Assembly: GCF_000770925.1 (NCBI RefSeq)
Contig: NZ_JDTK01000022.1
Span: 1 to 35,227, forward strand
Length of the DNA: 35,227 bases
Reading direction: 5' to 3'
DNA from: Bifidobacterium ruminantium DSM 6489
GTDB taxonomy: Bacteria > Actinomycetota > Actinomycetes > Actinomycetales > Bifidobacteriaceae
How positions within the stretch are numbered: position 1 is the first letter of the stretch; every line of letters begins with the position of its first letter. This document shows, piece after piece, positions 34,073 to 35,227 of the stretch. The notes below the pieces were generated by a model, which saw only the letters and a list, made by a program, of their open reading frames with translations, had not been told where the DNA came from and did not search any database. Both the position numbers and the translations under genes were made by a program.

Positions 34073-34984
34073 TTAGCGGATCGGCACCTGCTCCAGACCT
34101 TCGCCTTCGGTTTCGAACGCATAGTAGGCGCCGATCAGACCGGCGTTGTTGGTATGACGGCAACGCTTCACTGACGTGCGGAAATCGGCCCATTGCGGAA
34201 TCCTGCCGAGCGCCGCGTTGACCATCGGCAGGATCTGCTGCTCCCTGCAGATGCCGCCGCCCAGCAATATGCATTCCGGATCGGCGATGGCCGCGATATT
34301 GAAGACCGCGATAGCCAGATAATCGATCCATTTATCGACGATTTTGCGCACACGGGGCTCGTCCAGCCTACGGAACAGCGAGGCCGGAACGATGGATCCC
34401 GTCGGCACGTCGAATTCTTTGACGTAATCCTCCGCGAGCACGATGGTCGACAGGTAATCCTGCATGGTGCAGAACCCGCCGGTCTCGTAGTTCGGAATCA
34501 TCATGCCGAGCTCGCCCGCACGCCAATCCTTGCCTCGGCGGATCTTGCCGTCGAGGAACAACGCTCCGCCCACACCGCTGTCGATGGTGATCAGCGCGAA
34601 ATCGTCAAGTTTGACGGCATTGCCGGAAAGCTTCTCCGCCATGGCCGCGCAATTGGCGTCGTTCTCCATCCACGTGGGCACCGGATTGTCAAGGTATTCC
34701 TGCAGCTCCTTGCCGATCTCGTGCTTGTACAGCATGCCCAACGCGCCGGCGGTCACGGCCAGCTGCTTGCTGACGTCGATGAATCCCGGCACGCTGATGG
34801 CGATGCCGTCGAGCTGGCAGCGCTGATTGTTGGCGATGTGGGCGAGCGCCTGATAGAAGGATTCCACGCTGTCGACCGGCGTCGCGATGGTGCCGGGGAT
34901 TCCCATGCGTCCGTCCTCGAACACCACGTAGCGGGTGAAGAACGTTCCGATCTCGAATGCAAGTATGTGCTTCGATGCTGCCAT
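34073..34984 (-). CDS. ROK-family protein without helix-turn-helix or zinc motif
   Basis: 303 residues from the ATG at 34984 (MAASKHILAFEIG). ROK proteins are sugar kinases or DNA-binding repressors; this one has no N-terminal DNA-binding domain, so it is in the kinase branch. The catalytic base region ENDANCAAMAE (Asp109) is kept, as is GIAISVPGFID and the DSGVGGALFLDGKIRRGKDWRAGELGMM block. Two odd points: the phosphate-binding DIGGT motif is replaced by EIGTFF, and the HxxxxCxCGxxGC zinc site usual in ROK kinases is missing (NYETGGFCTMQ has one Cys). It may be a glucokinase-like enzyme of altered activity, or a non-catalytic relative. An upstream start at 35041 is open but reads unlike ROK. 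Confidence 0.8.
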   Translation of the reverse strand: MAASKHILAFEIGTFFTRYVVFEDGRMGIPGTIATPVDSVESFYQALAHIANNQRCQLDGIAISVPGFIDVSKQLAVTAGALGMLYKHEIGKELQEYLDNPVPTWMENDANCAAMAEKLSGNAVKLDDFALITIDSGVGGALFLDGKIRRGKDWRAGELGMMIPNYETGGFCTMQDYLSTIVLAEDYVKEFDVPTGSIVPASLFRRLDEPRVRKIVDKWIDYLAIAVFNIAAIADPECILLGGGICREQQILPMVNAALGRIPQWADFRTSVKRCRHTNNAGLIGAYYAFETEGEGLEQVPIR

Positions 34985-35227
34985 ATCGCTATCTAACCTG
35001 TCTTTAATAGAAGTCCAACCTTGGTACAGTATAGCGTTCACGGGCAGCTTTCGGGTGATTCAGTCCACGACATGACACCCCGTTATCACGCCTGCCAATT
35101 ACCCCCCTATGGCAAATGTAAGACATCATCGTATGGACACTTTTTATTTCTTTCCCATCGCGATAATTTGTCACGAATCGCTAGTATCATCTGCCGTGAA
35201 CTGCGCCCCGTTTGTTGGACGTTGTTA
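34985..35227. other. Right-edge intergenic region
   Basis: No gene is seen in these 243 nt. On the minus strand TTGGAC stands 17 nt before TAGATA, 5 nt from the ROK ATG, a possible leaderless promoter. The right half (35095-35200) is AT-richer than its surroundings and includes TTGTCA and TAGTAT, which may belong to a plus-strand gene outside the window. Confidence 0.4.

Overview
The window looks like the chromosome of a Bifidobacterium species. It has the high G+C codon use, gene families and gene order of a bifidobacterial actinomycete: prfB-ftsE-ftsX-CHAP hydrolase-smpB, rpmE-prfA-prmC, tsaC next to a WecA/TagO-like transferase, and a succinylase-type dapD. I cannot name the species. Almost all of the window is core genome. 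I see no phage, insertion sequence, CRISPR array or rRNA.

Layout. Most genes lie on the minus strand. 1-6.2 kb: the 5' end of an amino-acid ABC binding lipoprotein, then (in transcription order prfB to smpB) release factor 2, the FtsEX division complex, a secreted coiled-coil CHAP peptidoglycan hydrolase and the tmRNA partner SmpB; a 43-residue membrane protein lies upstream of prfB. 6.2-10.1 kb: rlmH coupled to dapD, citrate synthase and methionine aminopeptidase. 10.2-12.3 kb: an M13 metallopeptidase on the plus strand. 12.3-15.1 kb: an atypical SSB paralog, a cluster of DnaA-box-like 9-mers, and prolyl-tRNA synthetase. 15.2-20.6 kb: a small membrane protein (plus), a PIF1-like helicase, a HAD phosphatase, oligoribonuclease and IMP dehydrogenase. 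20.8-30.6 kb: a polyprenyl-phosphate sugar-1-phosphate transferase and tsaC, a complete branched-chain amino-acid-type ABC transporter (livKHMGF), prmC, prfA, rpmE and a tRNA-Ile with a UAU anticodon. 30.8-35.0 kb: a carbohydrate-type accessory patch with a decayed cellobiose phosphorylase (GH94), an alpha/beta hydrolase, a TetR-family regulator and a ROK-family protein.

How the genes fit together. PrmC methylates the GGQ glutamine of the release factors, and both substrates (RF1 and RF2) are encoded here, together with SmpB for ribosome rescue. TsaC makes the precursor of the t6A37 modification that an AUA-reading tRNA-Ile such as the one here is expected to carry. FtsEX and the adjacent CHAP hydrolase resemble the FtsEX-PcsB/RipC division hydrolase systems. 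The liv transporter sits inside what is elsewhere in actinobacteria a contiguous rpmE-prfA-prmC-tsaC-wecA block, with its own terminator, so it looks like an insertion.

The items most worth a second look are the tRNA-Ile(UAU); the GH94 gene broken by an amber codon and a large in-frame deletion; an almost identical AT-rich palindrome in two promoter regions 15.5 kb apart; the DnaA-box cluster beside proS; the set of genes that appear to start without a leader; and the oppositely charged tails on LivG and LivM.
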